Of a DNA stretch of 64,000 nucleotides, positions 11,427 to 21,436 are shown piece by piece; position 1 is the stretch's first letter; every line of letters begins with the position of its first letter. The stretch is from Mesostigma viride (lineage: Eukaryota > Streptophyta > Mesostigmatophyceae > Mesostigmatales > Mesostigmataceae), in assembly GCA_009746045.1 (NCBI GenBank), contig RPFO01001081.1, forward strand, positions 50,448 to 114,447, read 5' to 3'. Below the pieces are notes generated by a model, which did no database searches, was not told where the DNA came from, and saw nothing but the letters and a program-made list of their open reading frames with translations. A program made the translations under genes and the position numbers.

Positions 11427-13930
11427 ATGGCGGAGTATCTGAGTGAAACAGAGAGGCTGCGGGCAGAACGACTGTGTTATGGACAAACTGCGGGTGTTTG
11501 CCTCTTAGGCCATGCCGATGGGGCAGACAACAACTGTCGGGGCCGAAATGGTGAAAGCTGCAACCTATTTGCTCACGCGATCTGCGTCAAGGCAATTGAC
11601 GGGAATAAAAATGGGGAGGAGTGGTGGTGCCCAGGATGCCGTGACCCCGGTGGCGTGAAAGTTGCCAATCTCCAAGCTTCGGGTTCGAACGGTCATCATG
11701 AGCTCGGCACTCCCCCCCCGGCCCTGGGGTCCGCTGCTAACAAGTTCATTCCGAAAACCGACGACGACCGTAAGATGTTGCTGGAGGATTCCGGATGCAA
11801 GGAGGTGGAGGATTGGGAGAAAGGACATCCAAAGGCTCCCGGCAGGAAGCTAGTGTTTCCGGGTGCCGACGCCCATGCCGACGCGGAATCAGATGCCAGC
11901 AAGGAGGTGCCGTCAACTGATGCCAGCAAGGAGGCGCCGTCAACTTATGCCAGCAAGGGCGTGCTTTCAACTGATGCCAGCAAGGGCGTGCCATCGAGTG
12001 GTGACAAGTCGAGCGCGGGTGTCATGGTCGATGATGACTTACCGGACTCCCTGCCCCCACCCCCCGACTCCCCGCCTCCCCCCACCTGCGAAGCATCACA
12101 TGCAGACGACGCCCAGCCCAGGGGCGGCCACCCAGCAGCTGCCATGCCCAGCGCTAGCAGTGCAGCACGGCGTGCCAGCTTTGATGCTGCAAATCTCAAG
12201 TCGGGGGACCAGCTTTCCTTGGAAGCTCCAGCGTTTCTGTCGTGGCCTCCCTCCCCTGATGGTGTCCCCTCCCCTGGCGATGTCCGTGTAGGACAATTGA
12301 TTCGCGTCGCCATCTCTCATAAAGAGCTCGGCAAACCCCTCTTCCCCAAGGTAATTCTTGGTTTTCATGTGTATTCCGGAGGGGCGGGGATCTTCCTGGC
12401 AAACACGCCATACGCAAGAAAGGACCTTATAGAGGGGGCTGTCAAGAGCGGGGTGGTCAAGCTGACGCCTGATCCCCCAGCATATTACGTGACCTGGGCT
12501 CAACAATCCCATGCCCTCCGGCCCGTCTTGATACAGGATGGCGTTGTCGCCAGGGTTGGCAACCTGACCGTCCTGCGCGACCGGCTAGATGCTGTGTGCG
12601 AATACCTGCCAAGCGCAGGTCTGGCGGCGCTTCGGGCCATCTCTGGTGGCTTGATCTACACTGGCAAAGGCGCTGAGGCAGTCAAGTTTGACTTGGTAAA
12701 GGACATGCCAAAACGCAAGACACCTGTCACTTCCTATCAACCTCGCGCTAACAAGAGTGTGCCAGAGCCGCAGCTGCAGGTTGCCCCCACACGCTCTTCC
12801 AAGCGTGTGAAGGCGGACAGCCAGCCCAAGGCAGAGCCCAAGTGCGGTGATCAAGCAGTCAAGCCGAGCAGCGAAGCCAGGGCGAGTGGCAGGAGCAGCA
12901 AGAGGCCTCCCTCGGTATATGTACGCGAGGACGAGTCGGATGAAGAACCTGACATGCAGCTGGCACCCCGCGATGGGCAAGTAGCGAAGTTGCGCCGCAC
13001 TCTCGCGGTCGAGCAGCACAAGCAGCACAACGCGGAGCTTCAGCAGCTGCAACGCCAGATGCTGGAAAGTCAGAAGCAGTGGCAACTGCTGCTCCACCAG
13101 CAGCAGCAGCAGCCGCAGCAGCAGCAGCAGCCGCCGCCGCCACCGCCGCCGCCACAGCAGCAGCAGCAGCAGCAGTCGCAGCAGCAGCAGCCACCGCCGC
13201 AGCAGCATCTGCTGCAGCCGCCGCCGCAGCAGCAGCAGCAACTGCTGCAGCAGCTGCTGCAGCTATTGCAGCAGGAGCCGCCGCAGCAGCAGCAGCAGCC
13301 CGTGCTGCAGCCGCCGCCGCCGCCGCAGCAGCAGCAGCAGCCGCAGCAACAGCCGCAACAGCTGGTGCTGCTGCAGCTGCAGCAGCTGCTGCAGCAACAG
13401 CAACACTACCGCCTCCCACTCCCTGCCGCTACAATGACTCCACGAGTAATTGACGGGGACGCCGAACTAGCGCCCATGGCTCAAGTGCAGCAAATGCTGG
13501 CTCAGATGCAACTTCCCATGCAGGTATGTCCTTTCCTATTTTGGAAACATAATATTCCTTTGTGAATAGATTCATGTTGGAGCAGTATATAGGATATGTT
13601 TGTTTGGTTTGTTGGAGGATTTTTCCTCCGTACCGTACCCTAAGGCATGCTAACCTTGATGTGCTTGGTGTTGTACAGGTGGGCGGACGCCGGCTCCCAT
13701 CCGTTGATCCCTTATCTGGCACGGTCTCTGTGGCGGTTGCTGCACTCAATTCAATTGCGACACTGGCCGCGTCTGGGAACACGACGCCTATGCCACGATG
13801 GCGTCCGGGGACCACGTGGGTGCCGTCATCCTTGTCATCTTTCCCCAACTATGGTGCCGGCCGCCCGTCGCAGCAGTGGCCAAGCTTCTCCAATGACTGG
13901 ACCATTAGCAATGACTGGTTTACTAGTTAA
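11427..13930 (+). CDS. PHD-like zinc-finger, poly-Q protein of transposon E5
   Basis: Two exons: 11,427-13,523 and 13,679-13,930, joined in phase 0 (donor CAG|GTATGT, acceptor TTGTACAG|GTGGGC), giving about 782 residues. An N-terminal Cys/His segment (about residues 22-72: CLLGH, NNCRGRNGESC, LFAHAICVKAI, EEWWCPGCR) resembles the second half of a PHD finger, a chromatin-reading fold. Next come four SKE/GVPSTDA-type repeats (about 155-190), a Pro-rich segment, and a central globular region (about 265-430) without a known domain. A basic stretch with KRVK and RSSKRP follows, then a glutamine/proline/leucine-rich tract from CAG/CCG triplets (about 530-665). The C-terminus is Ser/Trp-rich. Its place inside E5, divergent from the putative transposase, suggests an accessory protein like those of CACTA or Mutator elements; that is inference. 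No frame break is seen. Confidence 0.75.
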
Positions 13931-14127
13931 GCTTTGACTAAATGAAACTGAAGTATTATTAAGTGAGACAGCTGTGATGTGCTTACATAAGCTGATGTCT
14001 TAGTACATACTTATTGTATATTCATGATGGACTGTTAAGAAAGAGGTGCATGTCAGAACTGTCAGCCCAGAGCTGTGCCATGCCAATGACACCCGTAGAT
14101 CCTAGCTAGTCCTTGGATGATGCCTTA
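13931..14127. other. 3' flank of the PHD/poly-Q gene
   Basis: AT-rich sequence between the stop codon and the right subterminal repeats of E5; presumably the 3' untranslated region. No clear polyadenylation signal was recognised. Confidence 0.4.
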
Positions 14128-14458
14128 CCATTTGAGCTCAGAATGAGCCCAATTTTTGTAGGTGGTCCAGTTTCATGGTCTAAATGTTGCTTGCAAGAAT
14201 CCAGCTTGATATGAGTTCATTTGATCATGATTCCTATTTGTTTTTTGAAGAATACATGTGAAAATGGCGAAAAGCTGCATATTCATACTAGCACATGTCA
14301 CCATTTGAGCTCAGAATGAGCCCAATTTGTTTAGGTGGTCTAATTTCATGGTCCTCATGGTGAATGACACCTACTTCATTGACAAATACAAGCATTCAAT
14401 AACATTTGGAAAAATTGAGTAAAATTTGTGAAATTGAGCGACCACTTGTGAATCCCCT
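14128..14458 (-). repeat. E5 right subterminal repeats and terminal inverted repeat
   Basis: Two copies of the 173-bp subterminal unit, inverted relative to the left end. The block CCATTTGAGCTCAGAATGAG lies at 14,128 and 14,301. The terminal repeat ends TGAATCCCCT at 14,458 and is followed by the duplicated CTGCG. Confidence 0.85.
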
Positions 14459-14463
14459 CTGCG

Positions 14464-14726
14464 GATGTCGGCTGTCCGCCTCCCCCGCGCGCGCGGGAAG
14501 GCTGGCCTGGCACCCGTGCTCCTCACCTTTAAGTACATGGCGGACAAGCTGCATGGCGTTCCTTAAATGCCGCAAGAAGCTCTCGGAGACTCGCTTCACG
14601 CTGGACGACGACTTGCCCCCTGGCCCAGCAACAGCGGCGACGCGAGCTATGGCCGACCTACCTTCAGCTCCGGCAGAGCGCAAGGGGGAAGCCGGTTTAC
14701 TGGAGGGGGGCAGTCATCCACGTTGA
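14464..14726 (+). pseudogene. LINE ORF1 protein, 3' part (continues from 4,351)
   Basis: Continues the LINE ORF1 after E5: MSAVRLPRARGKA-like residues, LLTFKYMADKLHG, then KCRKKLSETRFTLDDDL, and an Arg/Glu-rich ending. The RFTLDDDL ... QQRR order matches the C-terminal part of L1-type ORF1 proteins. A one-base frame change occurs at GGCGTTCCTTAAATG (14,553), shared with the inverted copy. The TTAA in this string is intact here and is where E2 sits in the other copy. Confidence 0.68.
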
Positions 14727-15214
14727 CCACAAGCCCTGGCAGCCCCCTCCTGCCACCTCAGACTAGGAATATATATACCAGTAGTGTAGATTAGTAAGGC
14801 TTAGCCTAGCATGTGGCCCCCGCGCATGTGCGCCCATAATGGCCCCCATGGATGATGCCTTCAACATTTAGCCATGCCATGTCTATAATGGGACCCCCAT
14901 GGATGTTGCATTAAGAACTTAGCCATGCTATGCCTATGCAGAGAGATGCTCTCTGCCGAGAAGCCATGCCCTAGCCCTTGTATAGCCATGATGATCTTCC
15001 TCCCCCGTGCCAGGATCCCCCCCTTAGGCGGGTTGAACCTGCAAGACAGCATGGTGGTGCGGGTGCCCTGGTGCACCTAGAGCAAGGGTAGCTTACATTC
15101 CCACCCTTGCATGAAGTAGCCTAGGATGTATTAAAAACCATATGCCCCTTCTCAGGGATATGTGCTACATTGACTCCCAACGGAGTGATGTTGATAATTA
15201 ATTCATTAATTAAT
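14727..15214 (+). repeat. LINE 3' region ending in a hairpin and TAAT tail
   Basis: Non-coding 3' end of a LINE on the + strand. It ends with ACTCCCAACGGAGT (a short hairpin, about 15,173) and an AATTAATT-rich tail (15,195-15,214). The same TGTGCTACATT-hairpin-TAAT arrangement recurs at 18,700-18,747. A related hairpin with tail occurs at 34,010-34,070. No poly-A tail is present; a TAAT-type tail is typical of some LINE groups. Confidence 0.6.
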
Positions 15215-15318
15215 GCGCGTGGGCCACATGCTACGCTAAGCCTGACTAATCTACACTACTGGTATATATTCCTAGTCTGAGGTGGCAGGAGGGGGCTGCC
15301 GGCTGCCAGGGCTTGTGG

Positions 15319-15484
15319 TCAACGTGGATGACCGCCCCCCTCCAGTATACCGGCTTCCCCCGTGCGCTCTGCCGGAGCTGAAGGTACTAAGGTCGGCCAT
15401 AGCTCGCGTCGCCGCTGTTGCTGGGCCAGGGTCAAGTCGTCGTCCAGCGTGAAGCGAGTCTCCGAGACTGACTTCTTGCGGCAT
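15319..15484 (-). pseudogene. Inverted LINE ORF1, C-terminal part (beyond element E2)
   Basis: Encodes KCRKKSVSETRFTLDDDL and the Arg-rich C-terminus on the - strand. It is the continuation of the ORF1 at 18,541-17,383 after element E2. It is followed on the - strand by the same 3' sequence (ACTAGGAATATAT, TACACTACTGG) that follows the + strand copy at 14,760, so the two LINE copies lie tail to tail. Confidence 0.68.
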
Positions 15485-15488
15485 TTAA

Positions 15489-17378
15489 GGGGACTCGCAC
15501 GTCCAAAAGCCTGAAAAACTGACTTTAATGAATATAGTTCTGGACAATGCACTCGGGAACCATCTAGTGATGATTGAGTACCATAAATATGATGTTTGGA
15601 CATTCATGCCACCCCCAACCACGCACCGGTGGCGAGCTAAAAATAGAAAAAGACGCTATTTATGAGATATTTTGCCCAAGACAAACCACTTATCCAAATG
15701 ACCTGCCCATACATTTCTGCAAAGTTCCCCTACTTTTTTAAAAGCTGGGCTATTTACATGGCCAAAATGGTCACATTTGTTTGAGTTATTAATTTTCCCG
15801 CAAAATGGGTACTTTTTTGAGCCAAAAAAAATAAATCAAATCATTAACACATCAGATTGGGTCATCCATACATTTTATATTCCACTGAGTGGGGGGAAAC
15901 ACAACCCCAAAGTTTGAGCTCATTCTGACAAGCGTAGCTCAAGTTATTGATTTTCCTATGATGCCACCTGGGTAGACGCTAAAAGAGAATTGAGCTAGTG
16001 CTGAGCCAAAATGACATCTGTTTTGCTACCCTAGACACCCAAAAACATGCCCACTTTGATCACGGAGTGTGAGGAGGATGTCCGGAGCGTCATACGCCCC
16101 ACCCCTCCATCGGCACAGCCAGCCTTGTGAGTCTACCCTTAACAACAAGGCTGGTAGGACGACACGCCTGAGCAGCATATGTAATGCCTATCTCAGGCTA
16201 ATAATGTGTGCTTTTGTGCCAACAACCAAGTTGTTCCACCCAACAACACATTAAAAACCCTCTTCCAAAATGCCCAACAAGCCGGACACGTGGAGGACCA
16301 CACACGCAGTATATAAAGAGAAAATAAGCTGAATTTTTATCCAGCCAACCTGTGGCTAGCTGCTCTGGTTAGCATGACAAAGGCTATCATTTACAAAGTG
16401 GGAAAGGTGAAGAGACCATTGGAACAGCCTACCTGACGCATGTGCCACCAAAGCATTGTGTCCCGCAAAATGCATACTGCCTCCTTTCTAACAAGCACGA
16501 GCCGCTTTCTTTAGGAGACAGGTGCCAGCTCGTCAGTGTCTGGGGAAAATGATGCCGCTGCTTAGGAAGACCGCGTGAATTTCCTCGAACACAACTGTCT
16601 ATAAAGCAAAAGAAATTTCAGAGAAGCATGGAAATAAAAGCATTAAACCTTCCCGACAGGTTGCGGGCCACGCGCTGCAGAAAGCCAGCCACGACACAGA
16701 CGAACTTGCTAAAAGACACCCAGGAATCCAGCGATGCAGCGCCAGGACCCGCAACTTCCTGGCTGCATCTGGCCGGAAAGAAGGCAAAAAGCTTACGCTC
16801 AACGAGCTAAGAAAGCATGAAAACGCTAGCTTAAGACGTTTAATACAAGAACGTACCATAACGGGCATTTATTCGTGCCCAGGCGCACAAGTAAGTCCAC
16901 CCTTTCATGGAGAGGTTGGGCACGCATCGCGCAGGCTTAATGTTATCTTACCGCAAAATGACGGGAAAGGTAAAGATAGCAGCGGGAATTTTTACGGCTT
17001 TAGAAACATCATTAAACTAGCTTTCCTTACGACCATCAAAACTGGCAACAATCGACAATCACACCGGCAGGCATCCATTATACTTTATTCATCCCGACAG
17101 AAATTCAGGCCGGACCCCCCTGCCGATGGCAAAGAAAAAAAGCCCGCGACATTATAGATCGCAACCATCCCGCCATAAATTAGAATCAGTAACTAATTTT
17201 CTCCAAGAATCGAGCATTTTTTCTGCTTTCCGCGTGCCAGATTTGTCACGTTTCGTCTAAAAGCAGTCGCCATGGCCACTTCCGCAAGGGGTGCGCGCAC
17301 CGTGCACCCACTTTTCACGGTACGGAGGGTACCGCGGAATTTTTTTGGCGCGGAAAATATTCGCCGCGCCGAGTCCAC
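15489..17378. mobile_element. E2: 1,890-bp TTAA-flanked element inside the inverted LINE ORF1
   Basis: Flanked by TTAA at 15,485-15,488 and 17,379-17,382. Ends are GGGGACTCG (15,489) and, on the other strand from 17,378, GTGGACTCG. The uninterrupted sequence GGCGTTCCTTAAATGCCG exists at 14,553-14,570 in the + strand LINE copy, which proves the insertion point. Its last ~130 bp (CGCCATGGCCACTTCCGCAA, then GC-rich GGCGCG palindromes) match the right end of E3, so E2 and E3 are one family. No transposase ORF is visible. Confidence 0.85.
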
Positions 17379-17382
17379 TTAA

Positions 17383-18541
17383 GGAACGCCTGACAGCTTG
17401 TCCGCCATGTACTTAAAGGTGAGGAGCACGGGTGCCGGGCCAGCCTTCCCCCGCGCGCGGGGGAGGCAGACAGCCGACATGTCCAGCTCACCAGTGAGTA
17501 GCATCGGGGCAAAAATGTCGCGCTTAAATGTCTCAAGAAGGCTCGTGGAGGTCTCACCTGCCGGCTGGTCGAAGTGCTTGACGATAACAATGTGGCTGCG
17601 CTTGGCGATGTCGGCTTCCTCGCGAAGGTCGAGGGCTTGTAATTGCTTGAGTTGTGCCATGATGGTGGAGGTGGTGGAGGTGGTGTGCTGCTTAAGCAAG
17701 TCCGCCCAGGTGGAGGAAGCATCGTCGGCCGGGCCAGCAGGCGCCGGCTGGGCGGCGATGTCCTTCACCGCCTGGGCGGTGAGGCCGGCGTTGTCATGCA
17801 AGCTCTCAAGGGCGTTGCCGGCGGTGGCTTGAAGGCGTTGGTCGAGGTCGAGGAGCTGGGCTTGGATGTCGGCAGTGGAGGCGGAAATGGCAGTGGAGGT
17901 GGAGGTGGCGGCGGTGGAAAGGTGAGGAAGTTCAGCAGTCAGCGTGCCACCGATTGCTGCTAGGTCGGCAGCAAGGGGGGTCACGTGCTGCTGGAAGGCT
18001 TCCGTGAGGATGGAGCGGAGGGTGGGGGCGGAGATGGATGGAGCCCAGATCTCGCCGTCAGAGCGCTGGAGAAGGGAGTTGAGGATGGTGTGCTGGAGTT
18101 GGGGGCGGGGGCACCCGAACAGCGTGCTGATGTTGTGCCAGCGGCGGCCGTCCGGGAGGAGGAGGCGATTGTTGTCGTGGAGATGGAGGCACAGGTCTTA
18201 AAGCGAGGCGTAGTCCCCGTAGAGAATGCAGTGCATAGCATCGGACGGAGACATGTTGGTCCAGTCGTGATCATCGTCCTGGAAAGGTTGGAGCCGAAAG
18301 CGCGGTTCCGAGGGGCGTGAAGACCCTCCTGTTTGTCGGCTAGCTGAGCGGGTGCGTTTAGGGTCAGGCGATGCCGATGGCGAGGCATTGAGCCCGGGAG
18401 GTTGCTGGGCGACCACCAGTGCACGACTATAGTGTCACCGCTGCCTGCCGGAGCTGGCAAAGCTGCAGCCGCAGCTGCCGCATTTTCATGGGCGAGTTCA
18501 TCCGCCAAACTGCGTTGCGTCGAGAGGCGTTTGCTCGTCAT
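17383..18541 (-). pseudogene. Inverted LINE ORF1 protein, N-terminal and central part
   Basis: Starts MTSKRLSTQRSLADEL at 18,541. After a Ser/Pro/Thr-rich region the frame changes near 17,985-17,980. The central part runs MTPLAADLAAIGGTL, a coiled-coil-like QAQLLDLDQRLQ, VIVKHFDQPAGETSTS, FKRDIFAPMLLTGEL and LLTFKYMADKL. It stops at the TTAA where E2 is inserted. This copy is better preserved than the + strand copy and serves as the empty-site reference for E5. Confidence 0.7.
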
Positions 18542-18689
18542 ATATTGCGTTTTAGATTCGGAAAATTATATCAGCATGTGCGTCTTAGAAAGACGAAGCG
18601 ATGGTGATATTCACGGCTAAATTCGGTGCTCAAACGTGAAAGTTATGAACTCCGCCGTCAGCCATGGCTACCTCGTAGCTCGTGGCCTG

Positions 18690-18747
18690 CTCTGGGCCGA
18701 TATGTGCTACATTTACTCCCAACGGAGTTATGTTCCTAATTAATTAA
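18690..18747 (+). repeat. LINE 3' tail (hairpin plus TAAT repeats), split by E3 and E4
   Basis: TGTGCTACATTTACTCCCAACGGAG is followed by AATTAATTAA. The same TAAT repeat resumes at 23,146 after E3 and E4. The two TTAA elements have therefore inserted into the TTAA-rich tail of a short LINE 3' end. Confidence 0.65.
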
Positions 18748-21432
18748 GGGGACCGGACGGTTCTAACCACCCCAAAAGTGAACTCATGTAATAACATTGT
18801 AATTGCACATGATATGTCCAGATTTGAGTTTGGGGCATCAAAACAACATGTTTGGGCATGCATCCCCCCACCTGTAGGGTTCATGACCCCTGGCTATACA
18901 CCGGATGCCAGCATAACACGCTAAACCATAGGGTCCATGGCACCTAGTGCCTAGGTGCATGGCAAGACCAAATTCAATCATCCATGATATTTTCTTTAAG
19001 TTCCCACTGTTTACAAAAAACCTGGCTAGTTGGGTCCCAAAAATGGTACTTCAAACTAGTAGGTGTTAAATTTTGACCTAAAAAGGGTCTTTTTTAGCAC
19101 ATAAAAAAATAAATAAAATCAATAACACATGTTATATGGCCAGTGGGGTTAAAATCAAATATTAGATGGTGGGAAATGTACACTGACAAATTTTCAGCTC
19201 AATCTGACCAGTATAACACATATATGATCATGGTTATAGCCCATTTCAGGACTTGGAAAAAACTGGAAAAACTGTCAATCAAGCACACTGTTGGCCCCCG
19301 TGTCATCACATGCTGCACAAAACCAGGGATCACCAGGCACGGTGGACAGCGTGAAACCCAAGCACAACATGTGGCCCCCATGGTCGCCCGGATCCTGGTT
19401 GGAACACAAGAGAAAGGGGTTCACCTTCTTGTGCTCTGCACCGCCACACACCGTGCAGAGCACACTGTCACTGCCACTGTCACTGGATTCCCCCCCCCTT
19501 CCTGTCCAGCCACGGGCTGCCCGTAGATGGCATAGCCACTGCCATGCTCATACTCCCCACCGGCCTTGTTATCCTTCCACTTGCCCCCCTGGGCCTCAGT
19601 TTTTTTCTTCTTGCGCAGCCTGCGCCAGTTTGGGTCCCTCTTCTTGGCCTGCTGGCGTGCCCTCTCCAGCTTGAGGGAGGCCAGCTGCTCCTCCACAGCC
19701 GGTGTGACCGTGATGCCCAACCACATACTACCATCCTCTGCACATATGGTACCTCCTATGTTCAAGGTTTGACGACGTTCTGCCAAGAACTGCCCAAGTT
19801 ACAACCATTCCAAGACGGCCACCCATGTAGACACTACAAGGAAATTATAGTAACCATTCAGCCACACTAGCACCTCCTTCTTCATCAAAGACATCTGCAA
19901 ACTGACCAAAGCACACATGATTAACTCTTGCACGCTGACGGCAACGCATGCTCAACGTGGGGGGTCATTGTGACAAGAACTACTCAAGTTGATGGGTTTC
20001 CTATATGACCACCTGACAAGGCGCTAAGGACCACTCAGTAAGTTAGTAACCCCACAGTGCCACTTCATATGCCATCCAACATGCACCAAAACCATGCTGA
20101 GTATGTTTACAATGTACAAAGGGGTGGCCACGCACCTCATATGTGTTCATCATCCCTCCAGCATGGCCAGCCTTGTAAATATGTTCATAGCCTTGACGAT
20201 GGTAGCCCTAACATGCCTAAGCAGCATTTCCTATGTTTCTCCCAGGTTAGAGTGTAAGGTTGATGCCAACCAAGCTAATCAGCTCAACAACACCTCCTAA
20301 ACTGTCCTCCCCGGCATGGATGACAAACTGGGACTATGGAGGGCAAGGAACCAAGTAGGAACATGGTATATATAGCTTGCATGCAGTCATGCATGTCAAC
20401 CATGGTTGGCTCAGCACATTGTAGTCTTGTCACATCATCATAACAAAGGAAAGCTCAAACAACCATTGGTGCCAGCTATCTACATGCAGTCACACAAATG
20501 CAATATCTCCAACATCATCATCACTAAAACACTTCCATCCCTGCACGATAAAATGCAAAGAAACCATTGGCGGCCCTTCAGCGCATGAGCGCTGTGATGC
20601 CGCTGCGGCCTGCGAAGAGAGGGTGCGTCACTCTCAAACAACAAGAAGCGTCCATACGCACAACATCCTTGCCAGAACACGTTTTATGAAATGCCTTATA
20701 CCTTCCCGACGAGCTATAGGCTGCGACTGAAGCGGCCCTGATCACGACATCAACGAAAACAATCTAAAGCTGCCAGGTATTCGGCAACACAACGGCAAGC
20801 GACGGCAAGCTAGCTGGCGGAAACTGCCCAAAAAGAACGCAAAAAAAAATCGAACGATGAGCTCATAGAAGAAGGCACTGATAGCATATAACATTCGCGA
20901 CAAATCTGTAACTTGCCCTCGTAAATCCCTCGCCCAGGCGCGCAATAACAGCCGTTATTCCATGGACAGGTCAGACACGCACTGCGCAGGTCTGAACAAT
21001 TACTTACCGATAATGGCCGAAAATCTGGCAAAAAGCACCAGCTCGGTTTAGAATTCGATGCAACCGATATTAATGCCTGCTTCACGGTCAGAACAACCCC
21101 CAAAACCGCGATTTTACAGCCGCTATCATGAATTCTATTTCATTCCGCGGGACCAAAAAATTCAGATTACCCCCCATGCCGATGGCATAAAAAAACAACA
21201 GCGATATTGTAAACCAGCTGATTTCCGCCACAAACTAACATCATAAACTCATCGTCTTTTAGATTCGAGTAAAATTTTTGCATTTCGCCTGCCCTAGTGT
21301 GGTAGTTTCGCCTGAACGCAGTCGCCATGGCCACTTCCGCAAGGGGTGCGCGCACCGTGCACGTGAAATTTATGACCTTCGGTACCGGCGCGAATTTTTT
21401 GGCGCCAAAAAATTCGGAACCGTCCGGTCCCC
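18748..21432. mobile_element. E3: 2,685-bp TTAA-flanked element carrying a PHD-finger ORF
   Basis: Flanked by TTAA (18,744-18,747; 21,433-21,436). The inverted repeats are GGGGACCGGACGGTTC, exact over 16 bp at both ends. The right end (about 21,296-21,432) matches that of E2. It carries a PHD-finger ORF on the - strand but no recognisable piggyBac transposase, so it is probably non-autonomous or degenerate. Confidence 0.87.
19275..19786 (-). CDS. PHD-finger protein ORF within element E3 (one frame break)
   Basis: Starts MAERRQTLNIGGTICAEDGS at 19,786. A helical, basic stretch follows (EEQLASLKLERARQQAKKR ... RRLRKKKK, a likely nuclear localisation signal). After a frame change at a run of nine C on the + strand (19,490-19,498) comes a PHD finger: CTVCGG, NPFLLCSN, DHGGHMLCLG and PWFCAACDD, with the Cys4-His-Cys3 order. 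It ends NSVLD at 19,275. Joining across the homopolymer gives about 170 residues. PHD fingers read histone tails, so a role in target choice or regulation of the element is possible; that is inference. The homopolymer makes a sequencing error likely. Confidence 0.6.
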
Positions 21433-21436
21433 TTAA

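Larger units (their letters stand above)
4352..14458. mobile_element. E5: 10.1-kb DNA transposon with DUF7869-type gene and PHD/poly-Q gene
   Basis: Left end AGGGGATTCATAGGTG at 4,352; the right end, read inward on the other strand from 14,458, is AGGGGATTCACAAGTG. The inverted repeats stay similar for about 40 bp through a shared GCTCAATTTCACAA block. Both ends are flanked by CTGCG (4,347-4,351 and 14,459-14,463). The surrounding DNA is a LINE ORF1 gene. The inverted LINE copy at 17,480-17,530 runs through the same point without an insert (GGTGAGCTG then GACATGTCGG against GGTGAGCTG then CGGATGTCGG). This gives a precise empty site and a 5-bp target-site duplication. Inside are mirrored 173-bp subterminal repeats and two divergent genes. 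Without nested E1 (1,700 bp plus TTAA) the element would be about 8.4 kb. The boundaries are seen directly; that the DUF7869 protein is the transposase is inference. Confidence 0.9.

Noticed and set aside
13079..13453. Poly-Ala ORFs on both strands in the CAG/CCG tract
   Set aside because: Shadow frames of the poly-Q/P tract of the PHD/poly-Q gene.
19143..19870. + strand ORFs across the E3 PHD gene
   Set aside because: Antisense to the ordered Cys/His residues of the PHD finger; no domain of their own.
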